Origin: Candidatus Omnitrophota bacterium
GTDB taxonomy: Bacteria > Omnitrophota > Gorgyraeia > Gygaellales > Profunditerraquicolaceae
Reading direction: 5' to 3'
Assembly: GCA_903852325.1 (NCBI GenBank)
Contig: CAINQO010000102.1
Coordinates: forward strand, 1-32,027
Length of the DNA: 32,027 bases
The notes under the pieces: generated by a model
Databases searched by the model: none
What the model was told of the DNA's origin: nothing
What the model saw: only the letters and a program-made list of their open reading frames with translations
Translations under genes and position numbers: made by a program
Shown: one piece after another, positions 8,287 to 15,824 of the stretch
Layout of the letters: every line of letters starts with the position of its first letter
Position numbering within the stretch: position 1 is the first letter of the stretch

Positions 8287-9096
8287 TTAATATGGCCTTT
8301 TATCATTCCTGAAAATATTATAATAACCGGAAAGCTTGATCCGGAAACTGAACGGTTTTGCCAGGTCAAAGTTAGTTACCTTGATCCGTTTAAGTTGATA
8401 GACATCTTTATTATTAATGTTGACGCCGCGATTGGTGGCACAGGCGCCTTTATATCCAGCCAGGACAACCAGCTGCTTTGCCCGCGCACAGAACCCGCCG
8501 GTCGGATAACAGAAATAGTCTACAGGCATATTGATCTGCTGCTCGATCGCTTTTTTACTTCCGGAGATCTCCTCAAATGCCGCTTTTTCGTCCCGGATAA
8601 CTCCCAGGTACAAATGCCTTTTAGTATGCGCCCCGAAAGAGACCCCTTCCCTGGACATTAAGCCGATCTCCTCCCAGGAAAGGAATCCGGGCAGGTCCGA
8701 AAAAGATTTGCCCATAAAATCCGTGATCAGGAATATCGTCGCCGGGAACCCCAGCTGTTTTAAAACCGGATAAGCGTATTTATAATTATCCTCATAGCCG
8801 TCATCAAAAGTAATCACCACCTTATTATGCTTCAGGGGCTTACCGGACTTGATACTCTTGACCAGCTGGTCCAGGCTGATCACTTCATAACCGTTTTTCT
8901 TGATAAATTCCATCTGCCTGGCGAAATTTTCCGGGCTGACAAAAAAAGTCCCATCTTTATCCTGCACGCTGTGGTACATCAGGATCGGCACAGTGTAGCG
9001 GGGATAAAGCCATCCGAAATAAAATAGCCCCGTTAAAAACAACGCGGATAATAATACGAGATATCTTTTTTTCATTAACCCCCCGCTTTCCCTCAT
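8287..9096 (-). CDS. Polysaccharide deacetylase (carbohydrate esterase 4) with N-terminal membrane anchor
   Basis: This protein of up to 269 residues has an N-terminal hydrophobic helix (KKRYLVLLSALFLTGLFYFG) and then a CE4/NodB domain. It shows VPILMYHSVQ, the catalytic and metal motif VITFDDGYEDN, the second metal motif SFGAHTKRHLYL (H-x-x-x-H) and YFCYPTGGF. CE4 enzymes remove N- or O-acetyl groups from glycans, and an anchored form acts in the periplasm on GlcNAc-type residues, as in the PgaB and IcaB groups. The first ATG (9096) overlaps the methyltransferase stop as ATGA. A second ATG at 9075 follows a G-rich ribosome-binding site and would give a cleaner signal anchor, so the start is not settled. 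It probably trims acetyl groups from the exported chain. Confidence 0.9.
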   Translation of the reverse strand: MRESGGLMKKRYLVLLSALFLTGLFYFGWLYPRYTVPILMYHSVQDKDGTFFVSPENFARQMEFIKKNGYEVISLDQLVKSIKSGKPLKHNKVVITFDDGYEDNYKYAYPVLKQLGFPATIFLITDFMGKSFSDLPGFLSWEEIGLMSREGVSFGAHTKRHLYLGVIRDEKAAFEEISGSKKAIEQQINMPVDYFCYPTGGFCARAKQLVVLAGYKGACATNRGVNINNKDVYQLKRIKVTNFDLAKPFSFRIKLSGYYNIFRNDKRPY

Positions 9097-9833
9097 TTAT
9101 TACTGCGCTTACTGCAAACAGCGATCAAATCCAGGCAAGAATCCAATTTTCCCTGCGACCAGTAAAAATAATCGCGCTTGGCCCTGGCAAAATACCTTTT
9201 CACCGGGTCAAGGCCAGCGGGCAGAAAATTGAATAATCCGATCTTTTTTAACCGGCGGTTAAACTTTAAAACCCCGCTGCGGAATAAGCCGGAAAGCTTA
9301 ACCCGCTCAAAATGAGGCTCCAGCATTTCTTTAAACTCTTCGAACGTGTATTCGCGGACATGGAATTTGTTAAAAGGCTTTTTACTCCCGGGAGACGCGT
9401 CTTTGATATTGCAAGTAGAACAAACAAAAGTTCCTGTGTCCTTTAACAGTGAAGCCACATCTTTTAAAAGCTTTTGCGTGTCGCGGATATGCTCGATATT
9501 CTGAAAAGAACAGATAATGTCGAATTTCCTGTTTAATCCCCCCAGGTCCTTAATGTCTAAAACCAGATATTCTAGCCCGGCCTTCTGGTATTTATTCTTG
9601 GCGTAAGCGATGACTGACGGGTCATAATCGATTGCCGTGACGCTCTTGGCAAAACCGGCCAGGTAATCGGAGCCGTAACCTTCGCCGCAGCCGATATCCA
9701 GCACGTTTTTATCCGCCACCAGCTTCCGGGCGAATTCGTAAGCGCAGAAGTGCCGCGCGATCATTAAAGGAGTTTCTTTCTCTAAAAGTATCCTCTCCCC
9801 GGTGTTGTCTATATTATTAAGATTTTTATTCAT
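9093..9833 (-). CDS. Class I SAM-dependent methyltransferase
   Basis: This 246-residue protein has motif I NVLDIGCGEGYGSDYLAG, an acidic residue at the end of the second strand (VTAIDYDPS) and FDIICSFQNIEHIRD as motif IV-like. The N-terminus (TGERILLEKETPLMIARHFC) matches methyltransferases common in polysaccharide loci. The C-terminal 90 residues (KFHVREYTFEEFKEMLEPHF) are typical of Methyltransf_11/23 proteins that modify sugars or lipid-linked glycans. The substrate is unknown. Its ATG lies 119 nt from the end of the SGNH gene, the longest intergenic distance in the window, and it has no convincing Shine-Dalgarno just upstream. That would fit translation by coupling to a small upstream ORF. 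Confidence 0.88.
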   Translation of the reverse strand: MNKNLNNIDNTGERILLEKETPLMIARHFCAYEFARKLVADKNVLDIGCGEGYGSDYLAGFAKSVTAIDYDPSVIAYAKNKYQKAGLEYLVLDIKDLGGLNRKFDIICSFQNIEHIRDTQKLLKDVASLLKDTGTFVCSTCNIKDASPGSKKPFNKFHVREYTFEEFKEMLEPHFERVKLSGLFRSGVLKFNRRLKKIGLFNFLPAGLDPVKRYFARAKRDYFYWSQGKLDSCLDLIAVCSKRSNK

Positions 9834-9966
9834 GGCTAAAGCCCGTAAAAAACAATACCTCCGATTGAGGATCCAAGAGATGATCTTTTGGCCGGTAAAT
9901 GCCGGGTATTTTGCCCGCCACCTTGATCCTGGCAGGGGCTTCCCTGGCTATCCTACATTCCCGCAT
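9826..9966 (-). CDS. Possible 46-residue protein in the only long gap of the operon
   Basis: From ATG at 9966 a frame of 46 codons runs to TAA at 9828-9826 (begins MRECRIAREAPARIK, ends LFFTGFSHE). It is too short for the ORF track. It has an AGAGG sequence six bases before its ATG, overlaps the last bases of the SGNH gene and overlaps the start of the methyltransferase gene. It thus fills the gap in the same tight way as the other genes. The codons look like those of its neighbours. I do not recognise a family. It could instead be chance open sequence or the remnant of a decayed gene. Confidence 0.3.
   Translation of the reverse strand: MRECRIAREAPARIKVAGKIPGIYRPKDHLLDPQSEVLFFTGFSHE
9834..9952 (-). 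other. Longest intergenic stretch (119 nt)
   Basis: This is the only gap above about 65 nt between the large genes. I find no TATAAT-like -10 box and no strong hairpin with a T-run in the direction of transcription. A GGAGG lies about 23 nt before the methyltransferase ATG, too far to serve it. The stretch is open in the frame of the proposed 46-residue ORF, which is the simplest account of it. Confidence 0.5.
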
Positions 9967-10657
9967 CACTGGCCTCTGGATTAATTTTTAACAAACTTTT
10001 GGCTAATCTGGGGGCAATGAAAATTAAACCCGTCCTTTTAAACAAACGGAAAAATCTGATCCTTGACACTTCGCTAGAATTAAGCTTGGGCAATAATTTA
10101 TTTTCAACAAGCAAAAAGGCTTTTTTCCCGCAATGGACACTCCCATCGCTTAACCGGGGATCGAACTGCCCGTCTCTTGCAGACAAAACATCTGTCAAAT
10201 CCAGCACCTTTATGCGATTATTCCCACAGTATAACTTCAAACCTTCATTAAGCAATCCGTTTATTTTAATCCTCTCTTCCAGCGAACCGTAAAAAGGAAA
10301 TTTGGGATTATACCCTTGATCAGTCGGTGGAACGACCAACTGCACGATGCAATCCAGGTTTCCGAATTTTCTTCGATAGCGCATAACGGCGTTGATATAA
10401 TTCGAACCAAGTGTTGCGATGATTTCATCCAGCCCCCTGCCGGCGTCTCTTTGTTTAACTATATGACAGCGCACGTCGATCTCGCCGAAAACAAAAAGCA
10501 CGGTATCTCCATCGCAGATACGGTATTTTTCGATATCGAACGAATCCACTCCATCCCTGCCCACCCGATGCATGGTTATCGGCCCTAAATGATGGCAAGA
10601 ATAGCAGGATGACCTTGAATAAACACCTACATGGCTGTCTCCTAATACATGGATCAT
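9953..10657 (-). CDS. SGNH/GDSL-like hydrolase-type protein of unknown substrate
   Basis: This 234-residue protein starts with IHVLGDSHVGVYS, which fits block I of the SGNH fold with the nucleophile serine in GDSH. It has VLFVFGEIDVRCHI in the place of block III (the usual N is replaced by E-I-D) and SDGSVHCG near residue 190, a D-x-x-H block V. The catalytic Ser, Asp and His are therefore plausible. No signal peptide is seen, so it is probably cytoplasmic. In polysaccharide loci such proteins act as acyl esterases or acyltransferase partners on sugars, but activity cannot be assigned here. Its ATG overlaps the rfbH stop as ATGA. The block III change means it could be a non-canonical family with another activity. 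Confidence 0.65.
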   Translation of the reverse strand: MIHVLGDSHVGVYSRSSCYSCHHLGPITMHRVGRDGVDSFDIEKYRICDGDTVLFVFGEIDVRCHIVKQRDAGRGLDEIIATLGSNYINAVMRYRRKFGNLDCIVQLVVPPTDQGYNPKFPFYGSLEERIKINGLLNEGLKLYCGNNRIKVLDLTDVLSARDGQFDPRLSDGSVHCGKKAFLLVENKLLPKLNSSEVSRIRFFRLFKRTGLIFIAPRLAKSLLKINPEASDAGM

Positions 10658-11976
10658 CTGTCACCAAACAGCTTTCCAAAGCCATGCAAAACATTTTCAA
10701 TATAATCCAGCATCGGACCGGTAATGCCCGGATAAACCCCGATCCAAAACAAATTACGCATCAATAAATCCGTATTCTTTAATCCCCCCGGCGCCCGGTA
10801 TTTTATATTCTTATATGCCGGCTGTTTCAGAAGATTGCCGCCGAAAAGCATCCGGGTGGCGATTTTATGCTTCTCCAGATAACCCACGATATCTCCCCTT
10901 TTAAACGGAGCATTTTCTTTCACCAGCACCGGAAAACCAAACCAGCTGGGGTCGGAATCTTTTTGGGCCAGCGGAAGAGCAAAATAATCTCCGTATCCTT
11001 TAAAAACATCGTGGAGGAAAGCGAAATTTTTCTTTCTGGCCCGGATAAAGGAGGCAAGTTTATCCATCTGGGCGCAGCCGATCGCCGCCTGCATTTCCGT
11101 GATCTTAAAATTATATCCGATATGCGAATAAACATACTTGTGGTCGTATCCGTACGGCAAATCCCCGATTTTTTGGCTGAATCTTTTTCCGCAGGCATTA
11201 TCCTCACCCGGAGCGCACCAGCAATCCCTGCCCCAGTCCCGCAAAGAGGTGATTATTTTTTTTAAAAGCAAACTGGAGGTTAACACTGCCCCGCCTTCAC
11301 CGGTAGTAATATGATGCGGCGGATAAAAACTACAGGTAGAGATATCCCCGAAGGAACCGGTATGCCGGCCTTTATATTTTGTGCCGAGGCTGTCGCAATT
11401 ATCCTCTATCCACCACAAATCATGCTTTTTGACGATTTTCCCGATCTTGTCGATATCTGCCGGGTTGCCTAAAGTGTGCGCGGTAAAAATGGCGCGTGTC
11501 TTTTTGCTCAGCGCCCTCTCGATCTTTTCCGCCGCGATATTGTAACTCTCCAGTTCCACATCCACGAATACCGGCACCAAGTTATTCTGCAGGATGGGGT
11601 TAAGGGTAGTCGGAAAACCGCAGGCGGTAGTGATCACCTCATCACCGGGACTCAGCTTCCTCATCTTCAATAACGGGGAGGTCAGCGCGCTTAAAGCCAA
11701 AAGGTTAGCCGAGGAACCGGAATTGGTTAAAAGGCAATATTTAACTTTTAAAAAGTCTGCCAGTTTTTCCTCAAATTCCCGGGCATAGCTTCCGCAGGTA
11801 AGCCAGAAATCCAGGGAAGCGCCGGACAACTTGATCAATTCCTTTTCATCATACACCCTGCCGGCATAAGGCACCGGGGTTTTGCCGGGCGCAAAAAGCT
11901 CACCGGATTTGCGGAGCGAATATAATTCCTTGATCCGGGAAAAAATCTCTTTTCTGATCTTGTTTTCTTTTTTCAT
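10654..11976 (-). CDS. rfbH: CDP-4-keto-6-deoxy-D-glucose-3-dehydrase (E1)
   Basis: This 440-residue member of the DegT superfamily has the hallmarks of the PMP/iron-sulfur dehydrase RfbH/AscC. The usual PLP lysine is replaced by histidine in SFYPPHHITTGEGGAV (His222). The [2Fe-2S] ligand motif C-X57-C-X-C-X7-C is exact (Cys194, Cys252, Cys254, Cys262 in GRDCWCAPGEDNACG). The enzyme removes the C3 hydroxyl of CDP-4-keto-6-deoxyglucose with electrons from a reductase (E3, RfbI/AscD) and gives CDP-3,6-dideoxy-4-ketoglucose. RfbF and RfbG, which make its substrate, are in the same operon about 13 kb upstream, but no E3 gene is visible. Its start overlaps the GT2 stop (TAATG) and its stop overlaps the SGNH start (ATGA). 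Confidence 0.95.
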   Translation of the reverse strand: MKKENKIRKEIFSRIKELYSLRKSGELFAPGKTPVPYAGRVYDEKELIKLSGASLDFWLTCGSYAREFEEKLADFLKVKYCLLTNSGSSANLLALSALTSPLLKMRKLSPGDEVITTACGFPTTLNPILQNNLVPVFVDVELESYNIAAEKIERALSKKTRAIFTAHTLGNPADIDKIGKIVKKHDLWWIEDNCDSLGTKYKGRHTGSFGDISTCSFYPPHHITTGEGGAVLTSSLLLKKIITSLRDWGRDCWCAPGEDNACGKRFSQKIGDLPYGYDHKYVYSHIGYNFKITEMQAAIGCAQMDKLASFIRARKKNFAFLHDVFKGYGDYFALPLAQKDSDPSWFGFPVLVKENAPFKRGDIVGYLEKHKIATRMLFGGNLLKQPAYKNIKYRAPGGLKNTDLLMRNLFWIGVYPGITGPMLDYIENVLHGFGKLFGDR

Positions 11977-12674
11977 TAACGTTGAAAAAATTTGATCTTA
12001 ATGATCATCCGGATCGCCGGCAGCATATCGGTAACCTTGATGGTCTTGCCTTCTTTATGCGTCCGGGGTTTATAATAAATAGGGATCTCCCCCATTTTAT
12101 AACCGTATTTACAAAGCTTGCTGAGCAGCTCGAAAGCATAAACCGGGCCGCTCCCCTTGCAGCCGAAATCCCTTTGCACTTTTGTTTTTATCAAATGGAT
12201 GCCGATCAAATCCGTAAACTTACGATTATACAGGGTATTCAATAAAAATGTAGCGATAATCGTCCCCAGCCAGAACGGCCTCTCTTTGATCAGGGAGAAT
12301 ACGGAAACTTTTTTTCTGCCTGCCAGGCGGGACCCGAACACCACATCCAGGTTTTCTTTCTCCATCTTTTCCAGCATCGGATAAACATCCGCCATCCGGT
12401 ATTCCCGGTCGGCTCCCGGGCCGAAAAAATAATCCCCCCGGGCAAGATTGATCGCTTCGGCGGAAGAATAGCCGATACCCATATTCTGCTCATGGAAAAT
12501 TATCCTTAGATTCTCTCTGGGCGCCAAACCCTTCAACAATTCCCGCGTCCCGTCAGTAGAACAATTATCCACGACAATTATCTCCTTGTCGATCTTTAGC
12601 GCTTCCGCTTCCTCGATCGCCGGCAGGATATTATTCTTTTCGTTAAAACATCCCAGGAATAACGTCAGTTTCAT
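11976..12674 (-). CDS. GT2 glycosyltransferase, DPM1-like
   Basis: This 232-residue GT-A protein has LTLFLGCFNEKNNILPAIEE, IIVVDNCSTDGTRELL and, at the usual DxD position, YFFGPGADREYRMADV. The C-terminal region with YKPRTHKEGKTI is the conserved element of polyprenyl-phosphate sugar synthases. The segment LGTIIATFLLNTLYNRKF is hydrophobic but the protein lacks the multi-helix tail of GtrB-like enzymes. It is the third protein of this subgroup in the window. The changed metal site (GADRE instead of DAD) suggests an altered donor. It overlaps rfbH by one base (TAATG) and FkbM by four bases (ATGA), so it belongs to the same translational unit as the deoxysugar genes. Confidence 0.85.
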   Translation of the reverse strand: MKLTLFLGCFNEKNNILPAIEEAEALKIDKEIIVVDNCSTDGTRELLKGLAPRENLRIIFHEQNMGIGYSSAEAINLARGDYFFGPGADREYRMADVYPMLEKMEKENLDVVFGSRLAGRKKVSVFSLIKERPFWLGTIIATFLLNTLYNRKFTDLIGIHLIKTKVQRDFGCKGSGPVYAFELLSKLCKYGYKMGEIPIYYKPRTHKEGKTIKVTDMLPAIRMIIKIKFFQR

Positions 12675-13609
12675 CCTTTACCCCCGGACAGGCGTAAAGC
12701 CAGCTTCGCGTGTTTTGTCCCGTGTAAAAATAAGAAATTCGTTTCCCGGGTCTCCTCGGTCACCGCGGGGAGCTTTTTTATTCTGCCGTTATCGATCACA
12801 TAGCAATCATAGCCGATATCCCGGAATGATTTAAGGACATCGTTGGGATGATAATCGAATTTCCGGCTCCACTTGCGCAGGATCTCCGAGAAAACTACCG
12901 GCTGGTATTTTTTGATCGTTTCCCATCCCCCTTCAAAAACCAGCTTTTCCGCTCCCTCCACGTCGCACTTGATCAGGTCCAGCTTCTTTACTTTTAAACC
13001 GGGGAATACATCATCCAGCCTTTTAAGGGTGCATTTAACTTTGGCCGTATCCTGGGTATCTCGTAAATTGACCATCGAAGAAGCTCCGCAGCGCTTGGTA
13101 TCGAAGAAAAAATCGAAATCTTCATTCTTATCCGCTAAGCCGAAATTAAAAGCGTTTTTCCGCGGGATCCCGTTCAAAGTAAGATTTTGCACCAGTTTGG
13201 CGTAAATCTGGGGAAGCGGCTCAAAAGAGAACACGGTAACTTTCTTTCCTGTTTTAAGCCAGTTAAGCGTATACCAGCCAAGATTAGCCCCGATATCCAG
13301 GACCACATCCTTTTCTTTAACGATCTCGACCAGGAACCGGGTCTCTTCCCGGTCATAGCCGCCGAAGTCCAGAAAAGTAAACGGCACGGAAGTGATATCA
13401 TAAGGAAGGCAAACCATCTTGATCTGCTTCCCGCAGCTTAAAAAATTAAAAATAACCTCCCCGTCCTTAAGGGTGATCTCCAGGCAGTCGCTGCCCTTGA
13501 TATAATCGGCGTAATCATACAACACTTTATGCAGCCCGAACATCTGTTCCATATAGGCGTATTTTTCTATTTTTTGTTCAAGGTATGCCTGTTTATTCTC
13601 TTTGAGCAT
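12671..13609 (-). CDS. FkbM family SAM-dependent methyltransferase
   Basis: This 312-residue protein contains the FkbM core: VVLDIGANLGWYTLNWLKTG (SAM site), VTVFSFEPLPQIYAKLVQNL and the family-typical DLIKCDVEGAEKLVFEGGWE. The first 110 residues form an extra N-terminal part with a charged helix and no recognised domain. FkbM enzymes usually O-methylate hydroxyl groups, and in glycan loci they modify sugars. The gene begins one base after the SDR stop and ends in an ATGA overlap with GT2. The substrate is unknown, but its position between the SDR and rfbH suggests it may methylate the same deoxysugar or the glycan containing it. Confidence 0.9.
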   Translation of the reverse strand: MLKENKQAYLEQKIEKYAYMEQMFGLHKVLYDYADYIKGSDCLEITLKDGEVIFNFLSCGKQIKMVCLPYDITSVPFTFLDFGGYDREETRFLVEIVKEKDVVLDIGANLGWYTLNWLKTGKKVTVFSFEPLPQIYAKLVQNLTLNGIPRKNAFNFGLADKNEDFDFFFDTKRCGASSMVNLRDTQDTAKVKCTLKRLDDVFPGLKVKKLDLIKCDVEGAEKLVFEGGWETIKKYQPVVFSEILRKWSRKFDYHPNDVLKSFRDIGYDCYVIDNGRIKKLPAVTEETRETNFLFLHGTKHAKLALRLSGGKG

Positions 13610-14668
13610 TTAGCCTTCCTTAGAAAGAAAACTTTTTATACAGCGCCGGAACCCTTCCTCTATCCCTACCCCGGGCCGGTATCCCAGCTTCTCTATCTTG
13701 GCGGTAGAAAGCGCCGGGCGCAACTTATCCTTATTTTCCAGATAGCCGGTGTTCTTTTTACGCTTTGCATAGATCACTTCCAATTTCTTTTCCGGGAAAA
13801 GCCCGGCGATTGAATCCGCCAACTCCCCGATAGAGATCCGGCACCGGTTATTGCTGACATTATAACTTTGACCGGCTTTGCCTTTCAATAAAACCCGGAA
13901 AAAACCGTCGGTGGCGTCGCTAAGATAACAGAATGTCCGCATTGCCCGTCCGTCGCTTTTAACCCGGAGGTTGCGGCCATCCACAACATCCCGGACAAAC
14001 TCGGCAAAAACCCGCTGATCATTCTTCAGATCCATCGTCGGCCCGTACGTATGGTCGGGGCGCACCGCAAAAGTAGGCACTCCGTACTGGCGAAACCAGG
14101 CCTGACACATATTTTCACCCATGCGCTTGCTTTCCCCGTAGCAGCTGCGCAAATCCGTGGGATCCAGGTAACCGGCGTCTTCTTCGGCCAGGATCTTTTT
14201 ATCCACCTTGCCGCAGACTTCCCCGCTGCTAAAAAATAAGAATCCTTTAGAGTTCTTTTCCCGGGCCAGCTCCAGCAGATTTTGGGTACCCAAAACATTC
14301 GGAAGGATAACTCCCACCGGATCCTGGGCAAAAAATTGGGAGCTTGCCGGGCTGGCGGCATGAATTATATAATCTACCGGCCCCTTTATCCGCAGTTTGC
14401 GGGTAATCTCCCGGCAGGCAAGCGCTAACCCCGGATTACCCAGGAATTCCGCGAACCGCTTCCTGGCTTTAGTCATACTCCGGGCCAAAGCGATCACCTT
14501 AATGTTTAATTCCGGAAACAGAACGTTGAGCTGCAGCAGCGTAAACACCATGTATGACGCAAGCATTCCGTTGCTGCCGGTGATCAGAATGGTGGAGTTT
14601 TTTAATTTTCCCCAATCCAGGCGTGCCGCGCAGATATTTTTTAAATCTTCCCTGATGATCTCATTCAT
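13610..14668 (-). CDS. NAD-dependent epimerase/dehydratase (extended SDR) acting on a nucleotide sugar
   Basis: This 352-residue extended SDR has the Rossmann motif TILITGSNGMLASYMVFTLL, YIIHAASPASSQFF, the catalytic serine segment LFFSSGEVCGK and the YxxxK pair in CYGESKRMGEN. The sequence AVRPDHTYGPTMDLKNDQRV and the C-terminal KLGYRPGVGIEEGFRRCIK are standard for nucleotide-sugar epimerases, dehydratases and UDP-xylose synthases. About 25 residues before the Rossmann fold (EDLKNICAARLDWGKLKNS) mark a subgroup often found in capsule loci and annotated only as NAD-dependent epimerase. It sits in the segment with rfbH, so it is a candidate 4-ketoreductase or epimerase for the CDP-sugar, but this is inference. 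It overlaps the methyltransferase gene upstream by 8 nt. Confidence 0.88.
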   Translation of the reverse strand: MNEIIREDLKNICAARLDWGKLKNSTILITGSNGMLASYMVFTLLQLNVLFPELNIKVIALARSMTKARKRFAEFLGNPGLALACREITRKLRIKGPVDYIIHAASPASSQFFAQDPVGVILPNVLGTQNLLELAREKNSKGFLFFSSGEVCGKVDKKILAEEDAGYLDPTDLRSCYGESKRMGENMCQAWFRQYGVPTFAVRPDHTYGPTMDLKNDQRVFAEFVRDVVDGRNLRVKSDGRAMRTFCYLSDATDGFFRVLLKGKAGQSYNVSNNRCRISIGELADSIAGLFPEKKLEVIYAKRKKNTGYLENKDKLRPALSTAKIEKLGYRPGVGIEEGFRRCIKSFLSKEG

Positions 14669-15824
14669 ATATTTTTATGACCTCATTTTTTAACTTTAAA
14701 TCTTTACGGATCTGCCGGATGACTTCTTCCTGGAAGGAATAGGTCGAGATTAAAATCGGCATTCCCGCTTTGATCGCCTCCGGAGGCCTGATCTGCAGGC
14801 CGCCAAGCTTTTTCCCGTGGTATCGGCGGTTAGAATCCACAAAAAACTCTACCCGGGAAAGATCTATCCCGGCGCCGAGCAGTCTTTGCGTGTGCGTACC
14901 CACACCCCAAACAACCACTTTACCCTTACCGGATAACTTGCGGCGGATGAGCGCTTTAACCCGGGCATCCAGCCTGGAACTGGCGGCGATATATTTTTTT
15001 AAACTTACCTGGCAAACCCTGTCCTTTGACGGTTTAAAATTATGTTTTTCTGTTTTTTTAAATAGAGCGAAGATATCCGGATCGACCGTCTGATTAACCC
15101 GGTTCTCATTCTTTTTCATGGCCAGGGGTTTAAAAGAAAACCTGCCCAATAGATTGATCAAAGAAGCCCGCGAAAAATAATTCACATGCTCGATGCTGAA
15201 TTGCTGAAACGGGGTAAAAATATATTTATGGAACCTTGGGGCGTCTGGCACTTCAATGAACAATAAACCGTCATCCTCCAGCAGCAGGCGGATCTTCTTA
15301 AACACCGCGGCAAAATCCACCAGGTGCTCCAGCACCGCCGAAAGAATGATCAACCCGTACCGGCGCTTAGGCTTAAATCCGGAGATACTGCCGGCGATCG
15401 CCTTAACCGCGTATAATTTTGCGGCGCTCCTGGCGCAAGCCGCAGAAGGGTCCAGCCCCAAAAGATTACGATAACCTTCTTTTTTTAAAACGGATAAAAG
15501 CGCTCCGGTGGAACAGCCGATATCCAGGATGCTTATTTTTTTATTCGCAAGATACGGCTTCAAGAATTTAACTATTTTTTCAAAGTGCGCCAGGTAATCC
15601 CCGGAAACCTCTCCCCTTTTAAAATTAAACTCATATTTGGACATCCTGGCGTAATAGCGGTCGAACTCCTTCTGGGAAGGAAGGTTATCCGCGTAAACAA
15701 AACCGCAGCGGGCGCAGGAAACGACATCATAATTTTCCATTAAAGCGATCGCTTTATTGTGAAAATCCTGACGGTAAAGCCTGGTTTTTTCGCCACTGCC
15801 GCAAGCCGGGCAAACTCTACGCAT
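14661..15824 (-). CDS. Zinc-ribbon class I methyltransferase with C-terminal Rossmann-like domain (C-methyltransferase-like layout)
   Basis: This 387-residue protein has three parts. An N-terminal zinc ribbon carries Cys5, Cys8, Cys37 and Cys40 (VCPACGSG and VSCARCGFVYAD). A SAM-binding domain carries ISILDIGCSTGALLSVLKK (about residues 98-115) and LIILSAVLEHLVD. A C-terminal nucleotide-binding-like domain carries VVVWGVGTHTQRLLGAGI and ISTYSFQEEVIRQI. This order is that of sugar C-methyltransferases such as TylC3 and NovU (zinc finger, Methyltransf_23-like core, Methyltransf_14-like tail), but the N-terminal part is also common in unassigned methyltransferases. It overlaps radical SAM and SDR genes by 8 nt on each side. 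Branch-methylation of a deoxysugar is possible; O-methylation is the alternative. Confidence 0.85.
   Translation of the reverse strand: MRRVCPACGSGEKTRLYRQDFHNKAIALMENYDVVSCARCGFVYADNLPSQKEFDRYYARMSKYEFNFKRGEVSGDYLAHFEKIVKFLKPYLANKKISILDIGCSTGALLSVLKKEGYRNLLGLDPSAACARSAAKLYAVKAIAGSISGFKPKRRYGLIILSAVLEHLVDFAAVFKKIRLLLEDDGLLFIEVPDAPRFHKYIFTPFQQFSIEHVNYFSRASLINLLGRFSFKPLAMKKNENRVNQTVDPDIFALFKKTEKHNFKPSKDRVCQVSLKKYIAASSRLDARVKALIRRKLSGKGKVVVWGVGTHTQRLLGAGIDLSRVEFFVDSNRRYHGKKLGGLQIRPPEAIKAGMPILISTYSFQEEVIRQIRKDLKLKNEVIKIYE

Noticed and set aside
10654-11976. RfbH as an ordinary aminotransferase
   Set aside because: The PLP lysine is histidine (PPHHITTGEGG) and the iron-sulfur cysteine motif is exact, so it is a dehydrase.
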